Source: JAYOEY01 sp038120295 (GTDB lineage: Bacteria > Pseudomonadota > Alphaproteobacteria > MPNO01 > UBA2964). Taken from it: a stretch of DNA of 64,000 nucleotides. The notes beneath the pieces are model-generated. The model did no database searches. It saw nothing but the letters and a program-made list of their open reading frames with translations, and was not told where the DNA came from. The stretch lies in NCBI GenBank assembly GCA_038120295.1, contig JAYOLL010000023.1, positions 1 through 64,000 of the forward strand, given 5' to 3'. Shown piece after piece: positions 31,788 to 40,594 of the stretch. Every line of letters begins with the position of its first letter. Position 1 is the first letter of the stretch. The position numbers and the translations under genes were made by a program.

Positions 31788-33692
31788 GTGTTAGATAACG
31801 TAAGCACGGAAGAAATTGCGGAAATCTATCAAAACGAGCGCGGTATCAGGATCGAGATCGACCGCAGCCGAGACGCAAAACTCACGGAATTCGGCAAGGA
31901 GACCCTGTCTGACCGGTATCTGATGCCGGGTGAGAGCTTCCAGGACCTGTTTGCAAGGGTAACCGCCCATTACGCCGACGATACGGCGCATGCACAACGG
32001 CTTTACGATTACGCCAGCAACCTCTGGTTCATGCCGGCCACCCCGGTTCTGTCGAATGGCGGCACGAAGCGCGGGCTGCCGATCTCCTGCTTCCTGAACG
32101 AGGCGACGGATTCTCTCGAAGGCATCGTCGGGCTGTGGAACGAGAATGTCTGGCTCGCGGCCAAGGGCGGCGGCATCGGCAGCTACTGGGGCAATCTGCG
32201 GTCGATCGGCGAGCGCGTCGGCTCGAACGGCAAGACCTCCGGCATTATCCCCTTCATCCGCGTAATGGACTCGCTGACGCTGGCGATCAGCCAGGGTTCG
32301 CTCCGTCGCGGCTCGGCGGCGATCTACCTGCCGATCGATCACCCTGAAATCGAAGAGTTCATCGAGCTGCGCCGGCCGACCGGCGGCGATCCGAATCGCA
32401 AGGCTCTCAACCTGCATCACGGGATCCTGCTGACCGACGAATTCATGCGCCTTGTCGAATCCGACGGCGAGCTGCCGCTTCGCAGCCCTCTGGACAAGCA
32501 TGTGGTGCGCACCGTATCGGCGCGGTCGCTCTGGATTCGCCTGTTGACCTGCCGGGTCGAGACAGGCGAGCCGTACTTCATCTATATCGACCACGTAAAC
32601 AAGGCGATCCCAGAGCATCACAAGCTCGCCGGGCTCGACGTCAAGATGTCGAACCTGTGCAGCGAGATCACCCTGCCGACCGGTGTCGACAAGGACGGCA
32701 ACCAGCGCACCGCCGTTTGCTGCCTGTCGTCGCTCAACCTCGAGACCTGGGACGAGTGGAACGAAGACACGCGCTTTATCCCCGACGTGATGCGGTTCCT
32801 CGACAATGTGCTGCAGGATTTCATCGATAACGCGCCTGACGAGATGGAACGCGCCCGCTATTCGGCGATGCGCGAACGCTCGGTCGGACTCGGCGTCATG
32901 GGCATGCACTCCTTCTTCCAGTCGAAGATGATCCCGATCGAGTCGGTGATGGCCAAGGTCTGGAACAAGAAGGTTTTCAAGCATATCCGCGAACAGGCCG
33001 ATGTCGCCTCGCGCGAGCTGGCGGAAGAGCGGGGCGCGTGCCCTGACGCCGCCGATTTCGGCATCATGGAGCGGTTTTCCAACAAGATGGCGATCGCGCC
33101 GACCGCCTCGATCTCGATCATCTGCGGCGGTTCGTCGCCGGGGATCGAACCCAACGCGGCGAATTCCTTTACCCACAAGACCCTGTCGGGCTCGTTCAGC
33201 GTCAAGAACAAGTATCTGAAGATTCTGCTGGCGGAGAAGGGCAAGGATACGGAGGAAATCTGGTCGTCAATCACCACCCATGAGGGGTCGGTCCAGCATC
33301 TCGACTTCCTGACCGACGACGAAAAGGATGTGTTCAAGACGGCGTTCGAACTCGATCAGCGCTGGATCGTGGAACTCGCCGGCGACCGGGCGGAATATAT
33401 CTGCCAGTCCCAGTCGATCAACGTGTTCCTGCCCGCCGACGTGCACAAGAAGACGCTGCACGACATCCACTGGCTCGCCTGGAAGAAGGGCGTGAAGAGC
33501 CTCTACTACTGCCGGTCCAAGTCGATCCAGCGAGCAGAGGCAGTGTCGCACAAGCAGGAAGTCTCGGCTTTGGATGCCGGTGGCGCGCTGCCGATCCCGT
33601 CACCGGATGCAATCGAAATTCCGCTCGCCGCCGCGTCTGCAACCGAGTCGGGGAACGACAACGATTACGAGGAATGCCTGGCCTGCCAGTAA
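31788..33692 (+). CDS. nrdA: Class Ia ribonucleoside-diphosphate reductase, alpha subunit
   Basis: A 634-residue catalytic subunit that reduces ribonucleotides to deoxyribonucleotides. GLPISCFLNEA gives the redox cysteine C101; SNLCSEITLP carries N289, C291 (thiyl radical) and E293; CCLSSLNLET holds the second redox cysteine; SLYYCRSKS near the end has the Tyr-Tyr radical relay; the tail ends CLACQ, a CxxC regeneration pair. There is no N-terminal ATP-cone, so dATP activity control through that domain is absent. The GTG at 31788 was chosen because GGGAGG lies seven bases before it; an ATG at 31773 is the alternative. nrdB follows after 84 bp. Confidence 0.93.
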   Translation: MLDNVSTEEIAEIYQNERGIRIEIDRSRDAKLTEFGKETLSDRYLMPGESFQDLFARVTAHYADDTAHAQRLYDYASNLWFMPATPVLSNGGTKRGLPISCFLNEATDSLEGIVGLWNENVWLAAKGGGIGSYWGNLRSIGERVGSNGKTSGIIPFIRVMDSLTLAISQGSLRRGSAAIYLPIDHPEIEEFIELRRPTGGDPNRKALNLHHGILLTDEFMRLVESDGELPLRSPLDKHVVRTVSARSLWIRLLTCRVETGEPYFIYIDHVNKAIPEHHKLAGLDVKMSNLCSEITLPTGVDKDGNQRTAVCCLSSLNLETWDEWNEDTRFIPDVMRFLDNVLQDFIDNAPDEMERARYSAMRERSVGLGVMGMHSFFQSKMIPIESVMAKVWNKKVFKHIREQADVASRELAEERGACPDAADFGIMERFSNKMAIAPTASISIICGGSSPGIEPNAANSFTHKTLSGSFSVKNKYLKILLAEKGKDTEEIWSSITTHEGSVQHLDFLTDDEKDVFKTAFELDQRWIVELAGDRAEYICQSQSINVFLPADVHKKTLHDIHWLAWKKGVKSLYYCRSKSIQRAEAVSHKQEVSALDAGGALPIPSPDAIEIPLAAASATESGNDNDYEECLACQ

Positions 33693-33723
33693 GGCAGTAA
33701 TGGGAATATTCCCGACCGCGAGC

Positions 33724-33742
33724 CGGGGCCTGTTCGGCCCCG
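33724..33742 (+). other. Intercistronic hairpin between nrdA and nrdB
   Basis: CGGGGCC (33724-33730) pairs with GGCCCCG (33736-33742) across a five-base loop. There is no T tract, so it more likely tunes relative nrdA/nrdB mRNA levels than terminates transcription. Confidence 0.5.
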
Positions 33743-33776
33743 AACTCGTCAGGGGATGCAGGAAGGAAGAGAAGAT

Positions 33777-34739
33777 ATGTCGCTGCTGGAAGAAAAGATC
33801 GTCTACAAGCCGTTTCGCTATCCGTGGTGCTACGACGCGTGGCTGACCCAGCAGCGGGTTCACTGGATTCCCGAGGAAGTGCCGCTGGCAGACGACGTCA
33901 AGGACTGGCACAACAAGCTGTCGCCGGCCGAGCGCCACACGCTGACGCAGATCTTCCGCTTCTTCACCCAGGCCGATATCGAGGTCAATAACTGCTACAT
34001 GAAGCACTACACCCAGGTCTTTAAACCGACCGAGGTGCAGATGATGCTGGCCGCATTCTCCAATATCGAGACCGTGCATATCGCGGCCTATTCGTACCTG
34101 CTCGATACGATCGGCATGCCGGAGACCGAGTATCAGGCCTTCCTCCACTATAAGGAGATGAAGGACAAGTACGACTACATGCAGGGCTTCAACTGCGACA
34201 GCAAGGTTGATATCGCTAAGACACTGGCGGTGTTCGCCGGCTTTACAGAAGGGCTGCAGCTGTTTGCATCCTTCGCGATCCTGCTGAACTTCCCGCGCTT
34301 CAACAAGATGAAGGGGATGGGACAGATCGTTTCCTGGTCGGTGCGCGACGAAAGCCTGCATACCGAATCGATGATCAAGCTGTTCCGCACCTTCGTGTCG
34401 GAAAATCCGGAAATCTGGAATCAGGACCTGCAGCGCGAAATCTATCTCGCCTGCAACACGGTTGTGGAGCACGAAGACGCGTTCATCAATCTCGCCTTCG
34501 AGCTCGGCGGGGTCGAAGGGCTGACCGCGGCGGAGGTGAAGCAGTATATCCGCTATATCGCCGACCGGCGCCTGTCGCAGCTCGGGTTACAGCCGATCTT
34601 CCGGATCGAGAAGAACCCGCTGCCCTGGCTCGATGAAATCCTCAACGGTGTCGAGCATGCCAACTTCTTCGAGAACCGCGCGACCGAGTATTCCAAGGCC
34701 GCGACCCAGGGAAGCTGGAACGATGTCTGGGGCGAATGA
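33777..34739 (+). CDS. nrdB: Class Ia ribonucleoside-diphosphate reductase, beta subunit
   Basis: A 320-residue diiron-tyrosyl radical subunit. The metal ligands and radical are visible: ETVHIAAY gives E98, H101 and, four residues on, Y105, the equivalent of E. coli Y122; E158 lies in FTEGLQ; DESLHTE gives E192 and H195. The presence of the tyrosine places it in class Ia rather than the Tyr-lacking Ic type. FFENRATEYSKA is the C-terminal segment that docks on NrdA. AGGAAGGAAGAG precedes the ATG at 33777; the frame is open seven codons upstream. Confidence 0.96.
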   Translation: MSLLEEKIVYKPFRYPWCYDAWLTQQRVHWIPEEVPLADDVKDWHNKLSPAERHTLTQIFRFFTQADIEVNNCYMKHYTQVFKPTEVQMMLAAFSNIETVHIAAYSYLLDTIGMPETEYQAFLHYKEMKDKYDYMQGFNCDSKVDIAKTLAVFAGFTEGLQLFASFAILLNFPRFNKMKGMGQIVSWSVRDESLHTESMIKLFRTFVSENPEIWNQDLQREIYLACNTVVEHEDAFINLAFELGGVEGLTAAEVKQYIRYIADRRLSQLGLQPIFRIEKNPLPWLDEILNGVEHANFFENRATEYSKAATQGSWNDVWGE

Positions 34740-34900
34740 ATAATTCTTCCCGCTGAGGCGCCTCAGTACCGTTCTGGACACCGGTTAACGTCTTCATAGC
34801 AAAATTCGCCTAACCTGTTTCCCAATCGGCGTTTACGCTCGACAGCAGCAGCGTATTCGTGCGATTTTTGATGCTTCGAGGATGGGGGGAACCTTCTCGT

Positions 34901-35440
34901 ATGTACAAGGGACGTGAATCGAAATTCGTCTGGTTTGCAGGCGGCCGGATTGCAGGCGGAATGCGCCTGTTCGGCGCTGCCCTGGCGGTAACGGCAATTA
35001 TGTCGGGCCCCGCCCAGGCGCTCACCTGTCCGGCGTCGGACGAACAGAATTCCCTGACCGTCCGCGCCCTTCAGTCGAAGCTGATGGTGGCGGCGCTCAC
35101 CTGTTCGGCGCGTTCCGATTACAATGATTTTGTCCGCCGCTATACGCCGTACCTTGCGGATCATGCGGTCTCGCTGCGCCGCTGGTTCCGGAAACTTCAC
35201 GGGGGCCGCTCTACGCGCGAAATCGACCGGTTCGTGACCTCCCTTGCCAATAACGCGTCGATGAAGAGCATCAACGACCGGGCCGCTTTTTGCACCGCTA
35301 GCCGATCTGCATTCGCCGAACTGCTTGGAGCGCCGGGTGCCGAATCGCGCAGGATTCTTCACAGCGTCGCGCTGGAGGTTAGCTGGCGGCAGGATATTCC
35401 CGCCGGTTGTCAGGCGCTGTCGCAGAACGTCCCTGAATAG
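34901..35440 (+). CDS. Hypothetical exported protein
   Basis: A product of about 179 residues of unknown function. A basic N-terminal part is followed by MRLFGAALAVTAIMSGPAQA, a clear Sec signal peptide with cleavage after AQA, so the true start may be the internal ATG at 34961. The mature protein has several cysteines (LTCPASDEQNS, AALTCSARSDY, AAFCTASRS, IPAGCQALS) that could form disulfides, and a helical middle (YTPYLADHAVSLRRWFRKLH). The family is not one I recognise by name; similar short periplasmic proteins are common in alphaproteobacteria. GATGGGGGGA lies upstream of the chosen ATG. Confidence 0.7.
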   Translation: MYKGRESKFVWFAGGRIAGGMRLFGAALAVTAIMSGPAQALTCPASDEQNSLTVRALQSKLMVAALTCSARSDYNDFVRRYTPYLADHAVSLRRWFRKLHGGRSTREIDRFVTSLANNASMKSINDRAAFCTASRSAFAELLGAPGAESRRILHSVALEVSWRQDIPAGCQALSQNVPE

Positions 35441-35503
35441 AACATCCCTGAATAAGGCCGGTCACCGGTTTCCGGACGTCCGCATCCCGGTCAGCCGGGA
35501 AAC

Positions 35504-36616
35504 CTATTCCAGAATGATCTGAACCCGCCGGTTTGCCGGTTCGCGGACCCCATCCGCGGTTGCGACCAGCGGGTCCGTTTCACCTTTTGCCATGACCGCG
35601 ATGTCATCTGCCGGGATCCCGAGGCGGATCAGGGTTCCTTTCACGGCCAGCGCCCGGCTAAGCGAAAGTCTCTGGTTGTAAGGCCGGGAGCCCGCGCGGT
35701 CTGCATGACCCGTTGCGCGCAGCTTGACCGGCGAGACTTCTTTCACCGCTCTCACGGCGCTTTCGATAATGGCGCGGGCATCCGCGGTAATATTCGCCCG
35801 GTCGAAATCGAAGAAGACCAGATAGTTGCGCGGTGTCGGCAGAGGGCCGGACGGGCCGGGTGGCGTCAGCTGCGGAGCCGCAGCAACGGGGGCGGGATTC
35901 TGCACCGGAGCCGGTTCCTGTATCGGCGCGGGTTTCGGCATCGCAACGGGCGTGGGCTCGGCCAGTTTCCTCGTCGGGCCGCCGAGTTTGTAACGCAGGC
36001 CCACCATGAAATCGTGGCTGGTGTATTCCGACTCGAAGTTGGCGCCGGTGTTGCTTGTGAAATCTGCATCCGGCACCGCGAAGTATCGATAGCCCAGTGT
36101 AAGGCTGGTCCGGTCGTTGAGCTCGTACGCGACGCCCGCCATCGCCTGCACGGCCAGCGCCGTGTCGGTGTCGTCAATGGCAACGCCCGTAGACGGCGCG
36201 GCACCGTCCGCATCGAGCCGCGCGACACCCAGTCCGAAACCGACATACGGTTTAAGCGGGCCGTCCATGTCGAGGTCGTAATAAAGATTGCCCATGAAGC
36301 TCAAGGCCGATACGTCGCCTGCGCCGCTCCCGCCGCCCGTGATCGAATCGATATCGCTGTTGCGGAAACCCAGCTCGATCTCGGCCCGCAATCCCAGTTC
36401 GTAGGCGTGCCCGAACGCCAGGCTGCCGGCGAATCCGTTATCGAACTCGATATTCTGGCCACCTGTTGCCGAATCGAGGTCGGAATCGGCTGGAATCGAA
36501 TATCCGGCCCGACCTTCCAGATACAATCCCTTTTCTGCCGCCGAAGCAGTCTGTGGAATCGCAAGAATTGCCGCGCCGAAAACCGAGGCGGCCAGGGTAA
36601 TACGAGCCGAATACAT
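35504..36616 (-). CDS. OmpA-like outer membrane protein (beta-barrel plus OmpA C-terminal domain)
   Basis: A 370-residue outer membrane protein. Residues 1-26 are a signal peptide ending SAA. Residues 28-210 form an opacity/OmpA-type eight-stranded barrel (LYLEGRAGYS, GNLYYDLDMDGPLKPYVGFG, TSHDFMVGLRYKLGG). A Pro-rich linker (PAPIQEPAPVQNPAPV) follows, then an OmpA peptidoglycan-binding domain from about 265 (VFFDFDRANITADARAIIES, ATGHADRAGSRPYNQRLSLS, ANRRVQIILE). Such proteins tether the outer membrane to the cell wall. Divergent from the RidA gene. Confidence 0.93.
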   Translation of the reverse strand: MYSARITLAASVFGAAILAIPQTASAAEKGLYLEGRAGYSIPADSDLDSATGGQNIEFDNGFAGSLAFGHAYELGLRAEIELGFRNSDIDSITGGGSGAGDVSALSFMGNLYYDLDMDGPLKPYVGFGLGVARLDADGAAPSTGVAIDDTDTALAVQAMAGVAYELNDRTSLTLGYRYFAVPDADFTSNTGANFESEYTSHDFMVGLRYKLGGPTRKLAEPTPVAMPKPAPIQEPAPVQNPAPVAAAPQLTPPGPSGPLPTPRNYLVFFDFDRANITADARAIIESAVRAVKEVSPVKLRATGHADRAGSRPYNQRLSLSRALAVKGTLIRLGIPADDIAVMAKGETDPLVATADGVREPANRRVQIILE

Positions 36617-36793
36617 TGTGGATTTACTCCTCTCACCTGGGAATACTTTTTCCCCGGTATCGAATCGAAGCTAATTCTGTCCATCTTGAATCCGATTTCA
36701 ACAATTATTTCAATCAATTTCGTAGCAGGCACGATCCGGATGACCTGCGGGATGCGGGTGATATGATGCGATCGAAACGCAGGAGGAGCGAAT

Positions 36794-37186
36794 ATGACTA
36801 ACCGTTTTCACAATCCGGATAGTGTCCGTCCGCCGGGCAACAACTACACCCACTCCGTGGAGGTCGAGGCCGGTTCGCGCACGCTTTACGTTGCGGGACA
36901 GACAGGCGTCGATCCCGACGGCAACATCCCCGACGGGATCGAAGCTCAGGCGGAGGTAGCCTTTTCCAACCTGGTGAAGATTCTGGAATCTTCCGGGTTC
37001 GGTCTGGAAGACGTGGTGTTCATGAAGAGCTTCCTCACGCGCCGCGAAGATCGCGATGGATATCAGAAGGTCAGGAGCCGGGTTTGGGGCGATCACAAAC
37101 CGGCGTCGACATTCCTCCTTGTCTCGGGTCTGGCGAACCCGAAATTCCTGGTCGAGGTCGAAGCGATCGCCGCAAAGAAGGGCTGA
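36794..37186 (+). CDS. RidA family protein (reactive-intermediate deaminase-like)
   Basis: A 130-residue member of the YjgF/YER057c/UK114 family, trimeric proteins that hydrolyse reactive enamine/imine intermediates. TLYVAGQTGVDPDGNIPDGI and VVFMKSFLTRR match the fold. In place of the usual RVPCRA-like arginine motif the segment reads STFLLVSGLANPKFLVEVEA, keeping the terminal E-x-EAIA but lacking the arginine that typifies true RidA, so deaminase activity is uncertain. Strong AGGAGG site before the ATG. The VOC gene follows 11 bp downstream. Confidence 0.85.
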   Translation: MTNRFHNPDSVRPPGNNYTHSVEVEAGSRTLYVAGQTGVDPDGNIPDGIEAQAEVAFSNLVKILESSGFGLEDVVFMKSFLTRREDRDGYQKVRSRVWGDHKPASTFLLVSGLANPKFLVEVEAIAAKKG

Positions 37187-37197
37187 TCCGAAACGCC

Positions 37198-38166
37198 ATG
37201 ACCGTCGATGACAGTTTCCATCCGCTTTCCGGCATGGCGCAGACGCCGGCGGGCAGCGAGATTTTTCTCGACCATGTTGGCTGGTTCGTGCCCGACATGC
37301 AGGCCACTGCAGGGTTATTCGAGCGGCTTGGGTTCATCCTGACGCCGTTCGTCGCTCAGACGAATGCGGATCCCAACGGCGGCGCACCGGTTCCTGCGGG
37401 GACCGGCAATCGTTGCGCCATGCTGCGGCGCGGTTACCTCGAATTCCTGGCCGCGGTTCCGGAGGTCGATACCCCGCTCTCGCGCCAGCTCAACGATGCG
37501 CTCGATCGGTATGGCGGCGTTCACCTGATCGCTTTTACCGTCGACGATGCGCATGCGGCGCATAAACGTCTGGCGCGCGAAGGGTTCGATCCGCTGGAAC
37601 CGGTGCATCTGCGCCGCCCGCTGACGCTTGCCAGCGGTGCGGAAGCCGAAGTGGCCTTTACCGTCATTCGGGTGCCTCCCGGCGCGATGGCGGAAGGACG
37701 GGTGCAGATGCTGCGCCAGGAGACGCCCGATCTCGTCTGGCAGGAAAATCTCCTCGCCCGGGACAATGGAATCCATGCGCTGGCCGGCGTATTGCTGTGC
37801 GTTGAGGACCCGGCGGCGGTCGCGGAGCGGTACGAACGGTTTACCGGCAGGCAAGCGGAAGCCCCCAGCGATAATGGTGACGATTACAGGGTGATCGCGC
37901 TCGACCGCGGACGGCTGGGGTTCGCGTCGCCGGACATGTTTTCACGCCTTTTACCCGGCGTACAGCCGCCTTCGATGCCGTTTATCGGCGCTATCGCGTT
38001 GCAGGCGGAGGATCCGGAGATCATCAGGGCGCGTTGTGAGGCGGCGGAAATCGATCTGCTGCCAGCCGACGACGGGACGACCCGCATCTCTCCATCCGCA
38101 GCAGGCGGCGCCGCGCTGATTGTTTGCGACGAGCGGACGGTCTGGCCTCCCTCGCCCTCAGCCTGA
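37198..38166 (+). CDS. VOC/glyoxalase-like domain protein
   Basis: A 322-residue protein of the glyoxalase_3 (PF13468-like) type. EIFLDHVGWFVPDMQATAGL with H28 region opens a vicinal-oxygen-chelate module; VHLIAFTVDDAHAAHKRLAR and ALAGVLLCVEDPAAVAERYE continue the beta-alpha-beta-beta-beta pattern. These often act as small-molecule isomerases or dioxygenase-like proteins; the substrate is unknown. Start at the ATG 11 bp after the RidA stop; the frame is open upstream over the RidA 3' end but without resemblance. The ChaC-like gene follows 17 bp downstream, forming a likely three-gene operon. Confidence 0.75.
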   Translation: MTVDDSFHPLSGMAQTPAGSEIFLDHVGWFVPDMQATAGLFERLGFILTPFVAQTNADPNGGAPVPAGTGNRCAMLRRGYLEFLAAVPEVDTPLSRQLNDALDRYGGVHLIAFTVDDAHAAHKRLAREGFDPLEPVHLRRPLTLASGAEAEVAFTVIRVPPGAMAEGRVQMLRQETPDLVWQENLLARDNGIHALAGVLLCVEDPAAVAERYERFTGRQAEAPSDNGDDYRVIALDRGRLGFASPDMFSRLLPGVQPPSMPFIGAIALQAEDPEIIRARCEAAEIDLLPADDGTTRISPSAAGGAALIVCDERTVWPPSPSA

Positions 38167-38183
38167 ACCTGGAAAGAATCGCC

Positions 38184-38732
38184 ATGCCGACGGGCAGCGA
38201 GTCCGATTTCTGGGTGTTCGGCTATGGGTCCCTGATCTGGCGGCCCGATATACCCTTCGCCGAATGTCACCCCGCGACGATCAGCGGATGGAGCCGCCGG
38301 TTCTGGCAGGGATCGACCGATCACCGCGGCGTTCCCGGAGATCCGGGCCGCGTTGTGACCCTGGTAAAAGAGGAAGGCGCGGCGTGCTGGGGTATGGCCT
38401 ATCGGGTTGAGGCAGGCGAACGCGACAATGTCTTTGCCTACCTCGATTACCGGGAGAAGGGCGGCTACGCGCTTGAAACGATGTCGCTCTCGCTGCGGGA
38501 CCGGAATGAAAATCCTCTTGGTCACGTCTATGTGGCGACGCCTGACAATCCGAACTATCTGGGGCCCGCCGACGATGCGGAAATCGCGGAAACCGCCTTG
38601 CGATCCGTCGGCCCGAGCGGGCCCAATGACGAATACGTGTTGAATCTGGCCGATTCGCTACGAAAAATGAACGCAGTCGACGAACATGTGTTTGCTGTCG
38701 AGCGGCATCTGCTTCTGCTGAAGCGGCGTTGA
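38184..38732 (+). CDS. ChaC-like gamma-glutamylcyclotransferase
   Basis: A 182-residue member of the ChaC family, which degrades glutathione to 5-oxoproline and Cys-Gly. The substrate-binding VFGYGSLIWRPDIPF (about residues 10-24) and the catalytic glutamate in LDYREKGGYALE are both present, as is GWSRRFWQGSTDHRG. Start at the ATG after GGAAAGAATCGCC, 17 bp from the VOC stop. It is the last gene of the RidA/VOC/ChaC cluster. An AT-rich gap follows. Confidence 0.9.
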   Translation: MPTGSESDFWVFGYGSLIWRPDIPFAECHPATISGWSRRFWQGSTDHRGVPGDPGRVVTLVKEEGAACWGMAYRVEAGERDNVFAYLDYREKGGYALETMSLSLRDRNENPLGHVYVATPDNPNYLGPADDAEIAETALRSVGPSGPNDEYVLNLADSLRKMNAVDEHVFAVERHLLLLKRR

Positions 38733-38898
38733 AGGCTGGTGTGCAAAAAAATCTTTCTAAAAAAACTATCTGAGATAATAAATTTCTATATTTCGTTTTG
38801 ATGGGAGAAAATTACCTTCTAATTTGCAAGATAATAGAAAAAATTCTAAAATTCATGGTGTAAAGAGAATTTTTCCAGTTTTCTTGGATTAAAGAGAC
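38733..38898. other. AT-rich intergenic patch with an inverted repeat
   Basis: This 166-bp gap is strikingly AT-rich beside GC-rich neighbours. It contains AAAATTC (38848-38854) and GAATTTT (38867-38873), a 7-bp inverted repeat with a 12-base loop close to the dioxygenase start, and several A and T runs. It may be a promoter or nucleoid-protein site, or a fragment of foreign DNA. No open frame of note. Confidence 0.5.
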
Positions 38899-39471
38899 AT
38901 GCACGATCTTCTCGCGTTTGATGGACAGGAAGGCGTCCGGGCGTCGATGCCGGGCCCGCTTGAAAATTTCTGTCGGACGATTGGGCAAATGGCCGCCGAT
39001 TTGCCCGTAAGCGAAATTCCCGGCTGTATCGCGTCGGGGCTTCCGTCGGTGCTGGGGCGTTCGGATTTGCTGACGTCGGACCAGCGACAGTCGCCCGCCG
39101 ACGCCTATTGCCGGCACCCGATGTTCATTTGTCCGGGAGACCGCTTCTCTCTTATGGCAGTGGTCTGGCCGCCCGGTATCTATTCCCCGATCCACGATCA
39201 TTCGGAATGGTGCGCTTACGGCGTCTATGAAGGGACGGTCGAGGAGACCATCTATGAAGCAACCGGCGTGGAGAATGGCGAGGCGATAGCTCGGCCGATT
39301 GCCGTGAATCTGCGTCGTCCCGGCGATACTGCCCATATGCCGGCTGCGGCGACGCATATTCACTGCATGCACAATCCCGGTTCGACTTCCGCCATTTCGC
39401 TGCATGTTTACGGCGGAAATTGCGAAAAGTCCGGTCCCAACGTCGACACCGTCTATACGGCGAGGTCTTGA
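38899..39471 (+). CDS. Cysteine dioxygenase-like thiol dioxygenase
   Basis: A 190-residue cupin resembling cysteine dioxygenase type I and 3-mercaptopropionate dioxygenase. IYSPIHDHSEWCAYGVYEGT provides H-x-H and the following cupin strand; ATHIHCMHNPG contributes the third histidine. It would oxidise a thiol to a sulfinate with Fe(II) and O2. The cysteine of mammalian CDO's Cys-Tyr crosslink cannot be assigned with confidence, though a C follows HSEW. The ATG has no clear ribosome-binding site and lies just after the most AT-rich stretch of the window. Confidence 0.77.
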   Translation: MHDLLAFDGQEGVRASMPGPLENFCRTIGQMAADLPVSEIPGCIASGLPSVLGRSDLLTSDQRQSPADAYCRHPMFICPGDRFSLMAVVWPPGIYSPIHDHSEWCAYGVYEGTVEETIYEATGVENGEAIARPIAVNLRRPGDTAHMPAAATHIHCMHNPGSTSAISLHVYGGNCEKSGPNVDTVYTARS

Positions 39472-39570
39472 CGGACCCGGTTTAGTCGGGCAAATCCCCG
39501 CTATCGGCGCCGGGCGGTCAACCTGCCTGTCGCGTTCCCGTTGTAATCTGCATCCATTTCAGGAGTCGTT

Positions 39571-40584
39571 ATGAAAGCCGTTTGCCTGCACGAACAGGGA
39601 AGTATCGATAATCTCGTCCTGGAGACGAATTTTCCCGATCCGGAACCGGGCGAAGGCCAGGTAGTGATCCGGGTCAAGGCGACCTCGCTGAACTACCACG
39701 ATGTCTTCACCTGCCGCGGCATGCCGGGCATCAAGCTCCCTTTGCCGATGATTATCGGTCTGGATATCTCCGGTGAAATCGCCGAGATCGGCGCCGGCGT
39801 GACGGGATGGAATGTCGGCGACCGGGTGCTGGTCAATCCGCTCGATCCCACCGACCCGACCAAGGGGCTGATGGGCGAAATGCTGCCGGGCGGCACCGCC
39901 GAGTACTGCCTGGTCGATGCGACTCGGCTGATCGCCATTCCCGATGGTTGCAGCTACGAACAGGCGGCGTCCCTGCCGGTCGCCTACGGGACCGCGCATC
40001 GTATGATGTTTTCCAATGGCGGAATCGAGGGCGGTGAGCGTGTGCTGATCCTCGGCGCCAGCGGTGGCGTCGGTTCCTGCTGTGTCCTCCTTGCCAAGAT
40101 GATGGGCTGCGAAGTTGTTGCCTGCGGCAGCACCCAGGAAAAGCTCGATGCGCTGAAAAGCTGGGGTGCCGATCATGTGGTCAACTATGTCGAGGAAGAC
40201 CTGACCAAGTGGATCTGGTCGAAGTTCGAAAAACCCCACCGCCGCAAGTACGAGGGCGGCGTCGATGTCGTGATCAACTTCACCGGCGGCGATACCTGGG
40301 TGCCGTCCTTCAAGATGACGCGGCGGGGCGGCAAGATCCTGACCTGCGGTGCAACCGCCGGGTTCGATCCCAAGACAGATCTCCGCTACATCTGGACATT
40401 CGAGCTTAAGATTCTGGGCTCCAACAGCTGGCAGCCGTCCGATCTGGAAACGTTGATGAAGCTGATCGCCGAAGAGAAGCTCAAGCCGGTGATCGATACG
40501 GTTCTGCCGCTCGACAAGACCGCTGAGGGCGTCCGCATGCTGGCCGACCGCGAAGTGATCGGAAAGATCGTCATTACGCCGTAA
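39571..40584 (+). CDS. Zinc-binding-dehydrogenase family (MDR) oxidoreductase
   Basis: A 337-residue medium-chain dehydrogenase/reductase. The N-terminal GroES-like part has SLNYHDVFTCRGMPGIKLPL and IIGLDISGEIAEIGAGVTGW; the Rossmann fold is VLILGASGGVGSCCVLLAKM (about residues 157-176) with a GxxGGVG NADPH motif; VINFTGGDTWVPSFKMTRRG follows. The lack of the structural-zinc four-cysteine lobe points to the quinone oxidoreductase/enoyl reductase branch. CAGGAGTCG precedes the ATG. The acyl-CoA ligase starts 10 bp after its stop, suggesting it acts on a CoA-linked substrate or intermediate. Confidence 0.87.
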   Translation: MKAVCLHEQGSIDNLVLETNFPDPEPGEGQVVIRVKATSLNYHDVFTCRGMPGIKLPLPMIIGLDISGEIAEIGAGVTGWNVGDRVLVNPLDPTDPTKGLMGEMLPGGTAEYCLVDATRLIAIPDGCSYEQAASLPVAYGTAHRMMFSNGGIEGGERVLILGASGGVGSCCVLLAKMMGCEVVACGSTQEKLDALKSWGADHVVNYVEEDLTKWIWSKFEKPHRRKYEGGVDVVINFTGGDTWVPSFKMTRRGGKILTCGATAGFDPKTDLRYIWTFELKILGSNSWQPSDLETLMKLIAEEKLKPVIDTVLPLDKTAEGVRMLADREVIGKIVITP

Positions 40585-40594
40585 AGGTCGGGGA

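Noticed and set aside
33756..33776. Upstream start for nrdB adding seven residues
   Set aside because: The ATG at 33777 has a strong AGGAAGGAAGAG ribosome-binding site at proper spacing and gives the standard NrdB N-terminus.
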